DNA of 48,195 nucleotides from Lachnospiraceae bacterium (lineage in GTDB: Bacteria; Bacillota; Clostridia; Lachnospirales; Lachnospiraceae): contig JAAWOG010000023.1 in NCBI GenBank assembly GCA_022799355.1, positions 1 through 48,195 on the forward strand, written 5' to 3'. Position 1 is the stretch's first letter. Each line of letters starts with the position of its first letter. The notes beneath the pieces are model-generated. The model saw only the letters and a program-made list of their open reading frames with translations. It was not told where the DNA came from and ran no database searches. Both the position numbers and the translations under genes were made by a program. Shown here one piece after another: positions 32,981 to 41,822 of the stretch.

Positions 32981-33009
32981 ATATTAACATATTAACGCTT
33001 TCCAATCAA
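32981..33009 (-). promoter_or_regulatory. Predicted promoter of the DUF4143 ATPase gene
   Basis: On the minus strand TTGATT (33009-33004), a 17-base spacer and TAATAT (32986-32981). The two copies of the 18-bp repeat flank it. Confidence 0.6.
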
Positions 33010-33026
33010 TATGCATAAGTAATTTC

Positions 33027-33044
33027 AGGGAAGATTTTTGCAAC
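33027..33044. repeat. Direct repeat copy 2, upstream of the ATPase promoter
   Basis: The same 18 bases as at 32943-32960, in the same orientation and 84 bases away, again followed by CACTTTTC at the same distance. The space 33045-33234 beyond it holds no gene. Confidence 0.7.
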
Positions 33045-33182
33045 CTGATACACTTTTCCATCCCACAATTATATTATATGCTCCAATAGTCAGTATTAGT
33101 CTTTTGTCGGCTTGCTTCTTACCGCAGAAATGACGACAAGGTCCCGGAAAAAGAACCATAAGCTTTCGGTGGAACAGGCACT

Positions 33183-33210
33183 TTGGAAAAGCATGGAATC
33201 ATAAGATAAT
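33183..33210 (+). promoter_or_regulatory. Possible promoter of the SigK-like gene
   Basis: TTGGAA (33183-33188), a 16-base spacer and GATAAT (33205-33210). A sigK gene would be expected to have a sigma-E or sigma-K promoter, and ATCATAAG here might be part of one; this is not settled. Confidence 0.3.
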
Positions 33211-33234
33211 AGAAAGCGGTTCCGGAGGCTTTTC

Positions 33235-33885
33235 ATGAAGACATTCAGCAAACCACTGACACCAGAAGAAGAGGCATATTATTTGGAGGAGTATCGTTCC
33301 GGTGACGAAAAAGCGGTGCAGGAGGCAAGGGATGTTCTGATCGAACGGAATCTGCGGCTGGTTGCCTATGTGCTGAAAAAATATGCGGGGGCGCCCCAGG
33401 ATATGGAAGATATGATTTCCTGCGGTACGATCGGGCTGATCAAGGCGGTGAATACCTATGTGCCGGGAAAGGGCACAAGGCTTGCTACTTATGCGGCGAG
33501 GTGTATTGAAAATGAGATTCTGATGATGCTGCGGGGGCATAAGAAGCTGTCCAGAGAAGTCTCTCTCTATGAACCCATGGGGACGGATAAGGAAGGCAAT
33601 GAGGTAAGCCTTCTTGATATCATAGAATATGAGCAGCCGGATACACTGGAACAGTTGGAAAACCAGGAAAATATCGAGCGGCTCAGGGGAGTCCTGGGGA
33701 AAGCGCTGAGCGGACGGGAGCGGGAGATCATAGCTTACCGCTACGGGCTGAAAACAGGAGATGAGGTGACGCAGCGGGAAGTGGGAGAGATGATGGGCAT
33801 TTCGAGAAGCTATGTAAGCCGTATTGAAAAACGAGCCCTGCATAAATTGCGCAGAGCGCTGGAGGAGAAGGCGGAGCCGGGTTAA
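33235..33885 (+). CDS. sigK: SigK-like sporulation sigma factor
   Basis: A 216-residue sigma-70 family factor. It matches B. subtilis sigma-K closely in region 2 (ARDVLIERNLRLVAYVLKKYA, ISCGTIGLIKAVNTY, GKGTRLATYAARCIENEILM) and region 4.2 (GISRSYVSRIEKRALHKLRRAL). The protein begins MKTFSKPLTPEEE, which in B. subtilis corresponds to the point after the membrane pro-sequence, so no pro-sequence is present. CGGAGG precedes the ATG. It should direct late mother-cell genes during sporulation. Confidence 0.88.
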   Translation: MKTFSKPLTPEEEAYYLEEYRSGDEKAVQEARDVLIERNLRLVAYVLKKYAGAPQDMEDMISCGTIGLIKAVNTYVPGKGTRLATYAARCIENEILMMLRGHKKLSREVSLYEPMGTDKEGNEVSLLDIIEYEQPDTLEQLENQENIERLRGVLGKALSGREREIIAYRYGLKTGDEVTQREVGEMMGISRSYVSRIEKRALHKLRRALEEKAEPG

Positions 33886-33916
33886 ATTATACAAATTTAA
33901 TAATTTCATCACAACC

Positions 33917-33944
33917 TGGACATATTTTGGGTGTATGATATACA
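33917..33944 (+). promoter_or_regulatory. Possible promoter of the alarmone synthetase gene
   Basis: TGGACA (33917-33922), a 16-base spacer and TATACA (33939-33944) with TG just before it. Confidence 0.4.
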
Positions 33945-34014
33945 AAGCAGGTTTTTGTGGAAGAAATTGACAAAAAAACCTGTGCAGTAAAGCAGGAAAC
34001 AGGATGAAATACTT

Positions 34015-34602
34015 ATGAATGATACGGAATACTATAAGCTGGTCCGTCCCTATGAGGATGCGATGAATATGCTTTTAATCAGGATCAGAGTGCTTGGACA
34101 TTCTTTATACAATAAGGAGGAGGAGCAACTTTACCATACGATCCAGAACCGGATCAAAGGAAAAGACAGTATAGAAAATAAATTGCTGAAGAAGGAATTG
34201 GAGCCTTCCGTTAAAAATGCGAAAGATTATCTGCGGGATATTGCCGGAATCCGGGTGATATGCCTGTTTCTGGATGATATTTATACATTGGTGGAGCTTT
34301 TGACCAGGCAGTCGGAGCTGGTATTTATTAAGGAGAAAGACTATATTAAATCGCCGAAGAAAAACGGTTACAGAAGCTATCACCTGATTATCGGGGTGCC
34401 GGTTTACTGCGCCGATACGATGGAGATCTTTCCGGTGGAGGTGCAGTTTCGGACGATGGAGATGGATCTGTGGGCGAGTATGGAGCACCGTATCCTGTAT
34501 AAAGGGACGACGAAGATGGAGAGTGAGAAGGTAAAACGGGAGCTGATGCACTACAGTGAGAGGCTCTGTGAGGTGGAACAGTATTTTGAGATGTTCCGCT
34601 GA
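34015..34602 (+). CDS. Small alarmone synthetase (RelP/RelQ type)
   Basis: A 195-residue protein with only the RelA/SpoT synthetase domain. Motifs: IAGIRVICLFLDDIYTL, KSPKKNGYRSYHLII (ATP/GTP pocket), VEVQFRTMEMDLWASMEHR. It makes (p)ppGpp from GTP or GDP and ATP, without the hydrolase or C-terminal regulatory domains of long Rel. Length matches RelQ or RelP (about 200). The two cannot be separated by eye. It stands alone, between sigK and a broken nuclease gene. Confidence 0.88.
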   Translation: MNDTEYYKLVRPYEDAMNMLLIRIRVLGHSLYNKEEEQLYHTIQNRIKGKDSIENKLLKKELEPSVKNAKDYLRDIAGIRVICLFLDDIYTLVELLTRQSELVFIKEKDYIKSPKKNGYRSYHLIIGVPVYCADTMEIFPVEVQFRTMEMDLWASMEHRILYKGTTKMESEKVKRELMHYSERLCEVEQYFEMFR

Positions 34603-34668
34603 GGGGGGCTCTTTGTGTGCTGAATTGTTGCGGTATAGCGAAAAGTATAGCGAAAAAAATAAAAATAC

Positions 34669-34697
34669 TTTACAAATTATAGTTAGCCATGTTATCA
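34669..34697 (+). promoter_or_regulatory. Predicted promoter before the broken Rpn-type gene
   Basis: TTTACA (34669-34674), a 17-base spacer, TTATCA (34692-34697). Two direct copies of TATAGCGAAAA (34634-34644, 34646-34656) lie just upstream. Confidence 0.45.
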
Positions 34698-34770
34698 TTG
34701 TTTCAGCATATCTGGGAATCTGAAGTTCTGATATCACTTCTGTGACAAATCATTTGTTTCTTATAAGAGT

Positions 34771-34797
34771 CCCTTATATGAAAAAATCGAATAAGGG
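34771..34797 (+). promoter_or_regulatory. Hairpin overlapping the ribosome site of the Rpn-type gene
   Basis: CCCTTAT (34771-34777) pairs with ATAAGGG (34791-34797); the second arm includes the first G residues of the AAGGGAGG ribosome site. Translation may depend on unfolding. Confidence 0.4.
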
Positions 34798-34807
34798 AGG
34801 AAAGTAG

Positions 34808-35508
34808 ATGGGAAAATCAGATGTATATCAGTTTGATTATCTGGATGACAATGAGCGGTTTGCCGATCAGGTGAACGGGGCGCTTTTTCAGGGCAGACAG
34901 GTGGTAAAGCCGGACGAGCTGGAGCCTGTGGATATGCAGTCAGTGTACCTGGGAAAGGAAGCAGGCGGCCGTAGAGAGTTTCAGGCGGTGGTGGACAAGG
35001 CGCGGATGTGGCGCAGGAGGCTCCTGCATATCTTGGCGGTGGAAAACCAAATGTATGTGGATTACCATATGGTGCTGCGAAATATGTTGTCGGAGAGCCT
35101 CAGTTATCAGAAGCAGTGGAAGCAGAAGAAGCGTGCCCATGAAAAGGAGAAAGATTTAAAGTCGGGGACGGACGCGTTTTTGTCGGGGATGGAGAAGGAT
35201 GAGAAGTGGCAAAAGTCAGGATCGGGGAGGAGTATAAAATTATGGAGAAAGAGGAGAGGAAATACGATATGTGTAAGGCGTTTATGGATATGAAGCTGGA
35301 AGGGATAGAGGAAGGCATGGAAAAAGGGAAAACCATCCAATTAATCGAGTATGTATGCAAAAAACTACTGAAGAACAAGCCTGCGGAAGTTATCGCGGAT
35401 GAATTGGAGGAAGAGTTGTCGGTTGTGGAACATATTGTGAAGATCCAGCGCCGGACAGGGAACTACGACGCAAATGAAATTTTTGAGATGCTGCAGGAGA
35501 ATGCATAA
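34808..35508 (+). pseudogene. Rpn/YhgA-type PD-(D/E)xK nuclease, internally deleted and frameshifted
   Basis: Frame 1 (34808-35293) starts like Lachnospiraceae Rpn-type nucleases: a short N-terminal region, RREFQAVVDKARMW, HILAVENQMYVDYHMVLRNMLSESLSYQKQW, KEKDLKSGTDAFLSGMEKDEKW. At the point where the family continues with PVVTLVLYFG it becomes unrelated. A second frame (35206-35508) resumes with the family's C-terminus: YDMCKAFMDMKLEGIEEGMEKGKTIQLIEYV. Roughly 100-150 residues are missing between, including much of the nuclease core, and the join is out of frame. These nucleases (also called PD-(D/E)xK transposase-like) promote recombination in E. coli. Confidence 0.65.
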
Positions 35509-35787
35509 AAAAGCGGCAGGGGGGCGTTTGCGGAAAAATATGAGTTCGGTGAAACGTTTATCTGTCGGTAATTTCGATGTTTTAATGTCTTAATATTCTT
35601 ATCTCGATGCGGGCGAAGGGCAAAACCGCCGTGAGGATCGGTATTTTTTCAGAAGATCATTTAAAAAATCCACAGAGCATTATATAAATAAAGTATATGC
35701 ATGGCGGGAAGGGACCGGCATCTGCGCTGCGTTCACGGTTTTTTCCGGCATATATGGGCACGGAAAGCAGCGCGGAAAAGAGGGAAG
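35509..35787 (+). promoter_or_regulatory. Gap before comM with a weak promoter candidate
   Basis: TTTAAA (35660-35665), 17 bases, TATAAA (35683-35688). Otherwise no gene or strong hairpin was seen in this 279-base gap; the open frame leading into comM from 35701 has no ribosome site. Confidence 0.35.
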
Positions 35788-37332
35788 ATGTACAGTACGG
35801 TAATTTCCGGAGGGCTCCGGGGAATCTACAGCTATCTGGTGCAGGTGGAGGTGGATATATCCCAGGGACTGCCGGGTTTTGAGATGGTGGGATATCTCGG
35901 GAGCGAGGTGAAGGAGGCGAAGGAGCGGGTGAAGGTGGCGCTGAAAAATGCGGGATTTGTGATGCCCGCGGGGAAAGTCACCGTGAATATTTCTCCGGCG
36001 GATATTCCGAAGGAGGGGACTGCCTATGACCTGCCGGTGGCAGCGGCGGTTTTGTGTTCCATGGGCGTGGTACCGAAGGAAAGCCTGAGAGGTCTTCTGA
36101 TGACGGGGGAACTGGGGCTGAACGGAGAACTGCGGGCGGTGAGAGGGGTATTGCCCGTGGTGAGGAAGGCGAAGGCGGCCGGTTTTAAACGCTGCATTGT
36201 GCCGAAAGACAATGAGAAGGAAGGGGCGGTGGTGGAGGGCATCGCCGTATATGGGCTTAGCTCTCTGCAGGAGGTAGCGGCATTTTTGCAACAGTATAAG
36301 GAACCGTCCGTTCAGCCTGCCCATGTGGATATTCAGGAACTGTTTGGGCAAAAGGAAGGGGGAGCGCCTGATTTCTCGGAGGTTCAGGGGCAGGAGGAAA
36401 TCAGGCGGGCGGCGGAGATCGCGGCGGCGGGATTTCACCACTTTTTGATGATCGGACCGCCGGGCAGCGGGAAGACCATGATAGCAAAGCGGATTCCTTC
36501 TATTCTGCCGCCCATGAGTCTGGAAGAGAGTCTGGAGGTTTCCACGATCTACTCTGTGGCAGGGTTGTTGAAAGAAAAGCAGTCTCTGATCTGTAAGAGA
36601 CCGTTCTTAAGTCCCCATCATACGATTTCGGAACATGCGCTGGCGGGGGGCGGCAAAGTGCCCCGCCCCGGAGTTCTCAGCCTCTCCCACAGAGGCGTCC
36701 TGTTTTTGGACGAGCTGACGGAGTTTAAGAAAGCCACGCTGGAGATTCTGCGCCAACCGATGGAAGACAGGGAGGTGCAGATTGCCAGAAGCAGCGGCAC
36801 CTTTATCTATCCTGCGTCCTGCCTGATTGTGGGGGCGATGAATCCCTGTCCCTGCGGTTATTATCCCGACAGAAACCATTGCAGTTGTTCCCCCTGGGAG
36901 ATAGACCGGTATCTGCATAAGATATCCGGTCCCATCCTGGACCGGATGGATCTTGTGGCGGAGGCAAAAAAGGTGGATATCACAAAGCTCAGCGATGCCA
37001 GATGCGGAGAAAGCAGTGCGGATATGATGAACAGGATTATGAGGGCGAGGAAAATGCAGGAGAAGCGCTTTTTGGGAACGGGGCTTTCCTTTAATGCGGA
37101 TATGGGACCGGCACAGGTGCGGAAATACTGCTCCCTGGGAGAGCAGGAGCAGCAGATGATGCAGCAGCTTTTTTCTTCCATGAATCTCAGCGCCAGAGCG
37201 TATCATAAGATTATCAAGGTGGCAAGGACCATTGCGGATTTGGAGGAGAGCGCAGAGATTAAGCGGCGCCATCTGGCGGAAGCCGCCTGTTACCGCAGGA
37301 CGGACAGCAGATTCTGGGGGAGGCACAGATGA
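35788..37332 (+). CDS. comM: ComM/YifB family AAA+ ATPase (Mg-chelatase-like)
   Basis: A 514-residue protein. The N-terminal domain (YSTVISGGLRGIYSYLVQVE, FEMVGYLGSEVKEAKERVK) is typical of YifB/ComM. The AAA+ part has Walker A GPPGSGKTMIAK and Walker B GVLFLDELTEF, with a zinc-like CPCGYYPD..HCSC segment. In naturally competent bacteria ComM is a helicase that drives branch migration during DNA integration. ATG 35788 gives the family's standard start; the in-frame ATG at 35701 adds an unrelated basic stretch. It overlaps dprA by 4 bases. Confidence 0.93.
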   Translation: MYSTVISGGLRGIYSYLVQVEVDISQGLPGFEMVGYLGSEVKEAKERVKVALKNAGFVMPAGKVTVNISPADIPKEGTAYDLPVAAAVLCSMGVVPKESLRGLLMTGELGLNGELRAVRGVLPVVRKAKAAGFKRCIVPKDNEKEGAVVEGIAVYGLSSLQEVAAFLQQYKEPSVQPAHVDIQELFGQKEGGAPDFSEVQGQEEIRRAAEIAAAGFHHFLMIGPPGSGKTMIAKRIPSILPPMSLEESLEVSTIYSVAGLLKEKQSLICKRPFLSPHHTISEHALAGGGKVPRPGVLSLSHRGVLFLDELTEFKKATLEILRQPMEDREVQIARSSGTFIYPASCLIVGAMNPCPCGYYPDRNHCSCSPWEIDRYLHKISGPILDRMDLVAEAKKVDITKLSDARCGESSADMMNRIMRARKMQEKRFLGTGLSFNADMGPAQVRKYCSLGEQEQQMMQQLFSSMNLSARAYHKIIKVARTIADLEESAEIKRRHLAEAACYRRTDSRFWGRHR

Positions 37333-38498
37333 GAGTGGAACAGGACAAACCTTATCAGTACTGGCTGATGAACATTAGGGGGATAGGCAAAAAGAAAAAG
37401 ATCCGTCTTTTGCAGAAGTTAGGGACGGCACGGGAAGTGTACGGCGCTGCGGAAAAGGAGCTGGGGGCTCTTTTGGGGGAGAAGGCGGCGGAGAAGATCA
37501 GAGAGTCAAAAAATGACTGGAAAATTTTGCCGGAATATGAAAAGCTTTGCAGGCAGAAAATAGAATTTACCTGTTATGGGGATCCGGATTACCCGCAGCG
37601 GCTTTCCGAAATTTCCGATGCGCCTTTTTCCCTGTATTATCAGGGGCATCTTCCTTCCGACAGGGTGCCGGCGGTGGCGCTGATCGGTGCCAGGGCATGT
37701 TCGGAGTACGGTGTTTATGTGGCAAAGGAATTTGGTTCTAAACTGGCCGGAAGCGGCATACAGATTATCAGTGGACTGGCTATGGGGATCGACGGGATCT
37801 CCCAGGAGGCGGCGCTGCTTTCCGGCGGAGAAAGTTTCGGCGTTCTGGGCTGCGGTGTGGATATCTGTTATCCGAAAAGCAATCGTCGGCTCTATGAAAA
37901 ATGCAAAAGGCAGGGCGGCATTCTCTCGGAATATCCGCCCGGTACGGAGCCAAGGGGCTGTCTTTTTCCGCCGAGAAACCGGATTATCAGCGGACTTTCG
38001 GATATCGTGGTGGTGGTGGAGGCGAGGGAGAAGAGCGGGACACTGATCACGGTGGATATGGCGCTGGACCAGGGCAGGGAAGTATATGCGGTGCCGGGCA
38101 GAATCACCGATTCTCTGAGCAGAGGATGCAATCAGTTATTTCATCAGGGGGCGGGGGTGGCGGTAAGTCCCGGAGATATTGTAAAGGCATTGAGTGAAAT
38201 CCGTCATTTGGACAAAAGATGTCCCGACAGTACAGATAATATAGAAGAAATCCTGCATAAAAACAAGACGGACATGCGGACGGATGCGGGAGTTCTTTCG
38301 GAATATATGCTGTCGGCAGGGGAAAGACAGGTATATGAATGTCTGGAGATCCTGCCGAAGGGGGCTGAGGATATCTACCGGCAGATAGGTGGAGCAATGA
38401 CGATACAGGAGATTATAAGTACTCTCGTGGAACTTTGCATAAAGGGACTGGTACGGCAGGGGGCGGAGGGATATTGTCGAAAAGCCCTTGCAACATAA
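37329..38498 (+). CDS. dprA: DNA processing protein DprA
   Basis: A 389-residue protein with N-terminal helix-hairpin-helix-like part, the Rossmann-type DprA core (VALIGARACSEYG, QIISGLAMGIDGISQEAAL, FGVLGCGVDICYP, FPPRNRIISGLSD) and a C-terminal winged helix (VYECLEILPKGAEDIYRQIG). DprA loads RecA on incoming single strands during transformation and protects them. ATG overlaps the comM stop (ATGA), showing translational coupling. Confidence 0.95.
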   Translation: MRVEQDKPYQYWLMNIRGIGKKKKIRLLQKLGTAREVYGAAEKELGALLGEKAAEKIRESKNDWKILPEYEKLCRQKIEFTCYGDPDYPQRLSEISDAPFSLYYQGHLPSDRVPAVALIGARACSEYGVYVAKEFGSKLAGSGIQIISGLAMGIDGISQEAALLSGGESFGVLGCGVDICYPKSNRRLYEKCKRQGGILSEYPPGTEPRGCLFPPRNRIISGLSDIVVVVEAREKSGTLITVDMALDQGREVYAVPGRITDSLSRGCNQLFHQGAGVAVSPGDIVKALSEIRHLDKRCPDSTDNIEEILHKNKTDMRTDAGVLSEYMLSAGERQVYECLEILPKGAEDIYRQIGGAMTIQEIISTLVELCIKGLVRQGAEGYCRKALAT

Positions 38499-38599
38499 AA
38501 TAAAAAGGTGTATAGTGGTTGACGATTGATGTATAAACATACAAAAAAATCAGCGGACGCCTCCGGGCGGCCGCAAAACAGGAACAGGAGTCTTGCGTC

Positions 38600-40681
38600 A
38601 TGGCAAAATATCTGGTAATTGTGGAATCTCCCGCAAAGGTGAAAACGATCAAAAAATTTTTGGGGGCAAACTATGAGGTGATGGCGAGCAACGGACATGT
38701 TCGTGATCTGCCAAAGAGTCAGCTTGGCTTTTCGCCGGAAAATGATTTTGAACTGAAATATATTACGATCCGGGGAAAGGGCGATATTCTCGCCGCTCTC
38801 AGAAAAGAAGTAAAAAAAGCCGAGAAGATCTATCTGGCAACGGATCCGGACCGGGAGGGCGAAGCGATCTCCTGGCATCTGTATTACGCGCTGAAGCTGG
38901 AGGGGAAGAAGGTATACCGCATCACCTTTAATGAGATTACAAAGAGCGCGGTGAAAGAGGCGCTGAAAAATCCCCGAGAGATTGATATGAATCTGGTGGA
39001 CGCCCAGCAGGTGAGAAGGGTGCTGGATCGGATGGTGGGCTACCGTATTTCGCCGGTGCTCTGGGCAAAAGTAAAACGGGGGCTCTCTGCGGGGAGAGTA
39101 CAGTCTGCCGCCCTTCGGATTATCTGCGAGCGGGAAGAGGAGATCAATGCTTTTGTGCCGGAAGAATACTGGACACTGGATGCGGTGCTGCAGGTGGAGG
39201 GAGAGAAAAAGCCGCTGACTGCCAGGTATCACGGACATGGCGATAAAAAGGCAACTATCAGAAATCAGCAGGAATTGCAGGAGATTCTGAAAAAATGCGA
39301 AGGCGCGGACTGGCGGATCACGGATAAAAAATCGGGAGAGCGCACAAAGAAGGCGCCTGTGCCCTTTACCACATCGACGCTCCAGCAGGAGGCGAGCAAG
39401 GTGCTGAATTTCTCTACCCAGAAGACCATGCGCATTGCCCAGCAGCTCTATGAAGGCGTAGATATCAAAGGCAACGGCACGGTGGGTATTATCACCTACC
39501 TGCGTACCGATTCCACCAGAATATCGGAGGAAGCAGGAAAGGCGGCGGCGACATATATTGAGGCAAAATACGGCGGCGCCTATGTGGCGGAGCAGGTGCC
39601 GGAAAAAAAGAGCGGGCGTAAGATACAGGATGCCCACGAGGCAATCCGTCCCACGGATATCGAAAGAACACCGGCTGATCTGAAGGATTCCCTGAGCAGG
39701 GACCAGTTTCGGCTGTATCAGCTTATCTGGAAACGTTTTACGGCAAGCCGTATGACGCCGGCGCTGTATGAGACAACCTCCGTAAAGATTGACGCGGCGG
39801 GAGAGCGTTTTACGGTTTCCGCCAGCAGGTTAAAGTTTGACGGTTTTCTGAGCGTGTATGTGCAGGAGGACGACAAGGAAGAGACATCGGTTATTTCCCG
39901 GAATTTAAGTAAGGATACGGTGCTTTCTCTTTCGGAACTGCAGCATAAACAGCACTTTACGCAGCCACCTGCGCATTATACGGAGGCTTCCATCGTCAGG
40001 GCGTTAGAGGAGGAGGGGATCGGCAGGCCCAGTACCTATGCTCCCACTTTGACAACCCTCCTTGCCAGAAGATATATTGTGAAGGAAAATAAGAATATTT
40101 ATGTCACCGAAATCGGTGAAGTGGTGGATAAGATGATGCGGGACGCCTTTCCGACGATCGTGGATGTCAGCTTTACCGCCAATATGGAGACGCTTCTGGA
40201 CGGCGTGGAGTTAGGGGATGTGGAATGGAAAACCATTATCAGAAATTTCTATCCGGATCTTGACGAAGCGGTGAAGGAGGCGGAGAGAAAGCTAGAGGAA
40301 GTGGAGATAAAGGATGAACTGTCGGAGGAGTACTGCGATGTGTGCGGCAGGCAGATGGTTATCAAATACGGTCCCCACGGCAGATTTCTTGCCTGTCCCG
40401 GCTTTCCGGACTGTAAAAATACAAAGCCTTATTTTGAAAAGATCGGCATAAGCTGCCCGAAGTGCGGTAAGGATATTGTGATGAAAAAGACAAGGAAGGG
40501 GCGCAGATACTACGGCTGTATCGATAATCCGGACTGTGATTTCATGGTGTGGCAGAAGCCGTCCGGTGTGCTCTGTGAAAAATGCGGCAGCATGATGGTG
40601 GAAAAGGGAAATAAACTGGTCTGCTCCGGCGAGGGCTGCGGGCATGTGAAAGATAAAAAGGCTGAGACTGTGGCGCAATAA
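38600..40681 (+). CDS. topA: DNA topoisomerase I (type IA)
   Basis: A 693-residue protein. TOPRIM motifs: YLVIVESPAKVKTIKKFLG at the start and ATDPDREGEAISWHL with the metal-binding acids. The catalytic Tyr is in VGIITYLRTDSTRIS. Two C-terminal zinc fingers (CDVC...CPGFPDC, CPKC...CIDNPDC) and a third Cys set (CEKC...CSGEGC) follow. It relaxes negative supercoils. AACAGGAG lies upstream of the ATG. Confidence 0.97.
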   Translation: MAKYLVIVESPAKVKTIKKFLGANYEVMASNGHVRDLPKSQLGFSPENDFELKYITIRGKGDILAALRKEVKKAEKIYLATDPDREGEAISWHLYYALKLEGKKVYRITFNEITKSAVKEALKNPREIDMNLVDAQQVRRVLDRMVGYRISPVLWAKVKRGLSAGRVQSAALRIICEREEEINAFVPEEYWTLDAVLQVEGEKKPLTARYHGHGDKKATIRNQQELQEILKKCEGADWRITDKKSGERTKKAPVPFTTSTLQQEASKVLNFSTQKTMRIAQQLYEGVDIKGNGTVGIITYLRTDSTRISEEAGKAAATYIEAKYGGAYVAEQVPEKKSGRKIQDAHEAIRPTDIERTPADLKDSLSRDQFRLYQLIWKRFTASRMTPALYETTSVKIDAAGERFTVSASRLKFDGFLSVYVQEDDKEETSVISRNLSKDTVLSLSELQHKQHFTQPPAHYTEASIVRALEEEGIGRPSTYAPTLTTLLARRYIVKENKNIYVTEIGEVVDKMMRDAFPTIVDVSFTANMETLLDGVELGDVEWKTIIRNFYPDLDEAVKEAERKLEEVEIKDELSEEYCDVCGRQMVIKYGPHGRFLACPGFPDCKNTKPYFEKIGISCPKCGKDIVMKKTRKGRRYYGCIDNPDCDFMVWQKPSGVLCEKCGSMMVEKGNKLVCSGEGCGHVKDKKAETVAQ

Positions 40682-40698
40682 AGTATAAAATATTATAT

Positions 40699-40727
40699 TT
40701 GCAATTTGGTTTATCCTATGGTAAAAT
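40699..40727 (+). promoter_or_regulatory. Predicted sigma-A promoter of codY
   Basis: TTGCAA (40699-40704), 17-base spacer, TAAAAT (40722-40727), between topA and codY. Confidence 0.65.
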
Positions 40728-40780
40728 GGATTATCTTTTGTTTTTATTGAAACGGGAACCGGTACAGATAGGGGGCTTTT

Positions 40781-41572
40781 GTGAGCAGCAGCATACAGTT
40801 ATTGGATAAAACAAGAAAAATAGGAAAGTTATTGCATAATAACAGTTCCAGCAAGGTTGTTTTCAGCGATATCTGCAAAGTGATGAAAGACATCTTAAAT
40901 TCTAATGTTCTCGTAATCAGCAGAAAGGGAAAAGTGCTGGGCGTGGGCGAGCTTGGAGGGATCAGGCCGCTTGATGTTCTGCTTTCGGATGATGTGGGAA
41001 AGTTTGTGGATTCCCTGCTGAACGAAAGGCTTCTCGGCGTACTTTCCACGAAGGAAAATGTCAATCTGGAAACCCTCGGCTTTGAAGAACAGACAGCCAG
41101 AAAATATGAGGCGCTGATTTCGCCGATTGAGATAGCCGGTGAAAGGCTCGGTACGCTCTTTATCTATAAACAGGATGAAACTTATGATATCGATGATATT
41201 ATTCTGTGCGAATACGGAAGTACCGTGGTAGGACTCGAGATGCTGCGCGCGGTCAGTGAGGAGACGGCGGCGGAGAGCCGGAAGGTGGCTGTTGTAAAGT
41301 CCGCCATCAGTACCTTATCCTACTCCGAGATGGAGGCTATCATCTGTATTTTCGATGAATTAAGCGGCAGGGAGGGTATTCTGGTAGCCAGTAAGATTGC
41401 CGACAGAGTGGGGATTACCCGCTCCGTGATCGTAAACGCCCTGCGTAAATTCGAGAGTGCCGGCGTGATTGAATCCCGCTCTTCGGGGATGAAGGGTACT
41501 TCCATCAAAGTACTGAACGATGCGGTTTATGAGGAGATTGCATCTTTGAAAGCGGAAATGGATAAAAAATAG
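40781..41572 (+). CDS. codY: GTP- and branched-chain-amino-acid-sensing global regulator CodY
   Basis: A 263-residue protein. The N-terminal GAF-type sensing domain runs to about residue 155. The C-terminal winged helix includes the near-invariant GREGILVASKIADRVGITRSVIVNALRKFESAGVIESRSSGMKGT. CodY represses many nutrient, motility and virulence genes when amino acids and GTP are plentiful. Start codon is GTG with AGGGGG upstream. Placement directly before the flagellar operon is common in Lachnospiraceae. Confidence 0.97.
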   Translation: MSSSIQLLDKTRKIGKLLHNNSSSKVVFSDICKVMKDILNSNVLVISRKGKVLGVGELGGIRPLDVLLSDDVGKFVDSLLNERLLGVLSTKENVNLETLGFEEQTARKYEALISPIEIAGERLGTLFIYKQDETYDIDDIILCEYGSTVVGLEMLRAVSEETAAESRKVAVVKSAISTLSYSEMEAIICIFDELSGREGILVASKIADRVGITRSVIVNALRKFESAGVIESRSSGMKGTSIKVLNDAVYEEIASLKAEMDKK

Positions 41573-41658
41573 ATTTCGCGCAGAGCCGGAGGAAGGCAAA
41601 TGAGCAATTGCAATTTGGCTGGAAACTGAACAGTGAAGTCATGGATCGACGAGAGAAA

Positions 41659-41692
41659 AAAAGGAATTTATTGGGCGCAATAGATTCCTTTT
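41659..41692 (+). terminator. Terminator after codY
   Basis: Arms AAAAGGAATTTATTG and CAATAGATTCCTTTT pair at nearly every position around a short loop, ending in TTTT. It separates codY from the flagellar operon. Confidence 0.7.
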
Positions 41693-41748
41693 GGTATTTC
41701 TGGCATAATATACAGAGAAAAGAGTCAGCACTGTTTGCGAAAAAAAAC

Positions 41749-41776
41749 TTGTTTTTTGAGGATTTTAACGTATAAT
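41749..41776 (+). promoter_or_regulatory. Predicted promoter of the flagellar operon
   Basis: TTGTTT (41749-41754), a 16-base spacer and a perfect TATAAT (41771-41776), 47 bases before flgB. A second possible extended -10, TGGCATAAT, lies near 41701. No CodY box of the AATTTTCWGAAAATT type was seen. Confidence 0.6.
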
Positions 41777-41822
41777 AAAGTGTGAGGCATTATTTCGGAG
41801 AGAAGAAAGGAAGGCAGATACG

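Noticed and set aside
35540-35593. Short ATG-initiated frame before comM
   Set aside because: Seventeen codons with no ribosome site and no conservation clue.
38375-39637. 420-codon open frame on the minus strand
   Set aside because: It lies antisense to the end of dprA and the start of topA, both of which are certain. Its translation has no family resemblance and is rich in Leu, Arg and His as expected from the reverse of GC-rich codons.
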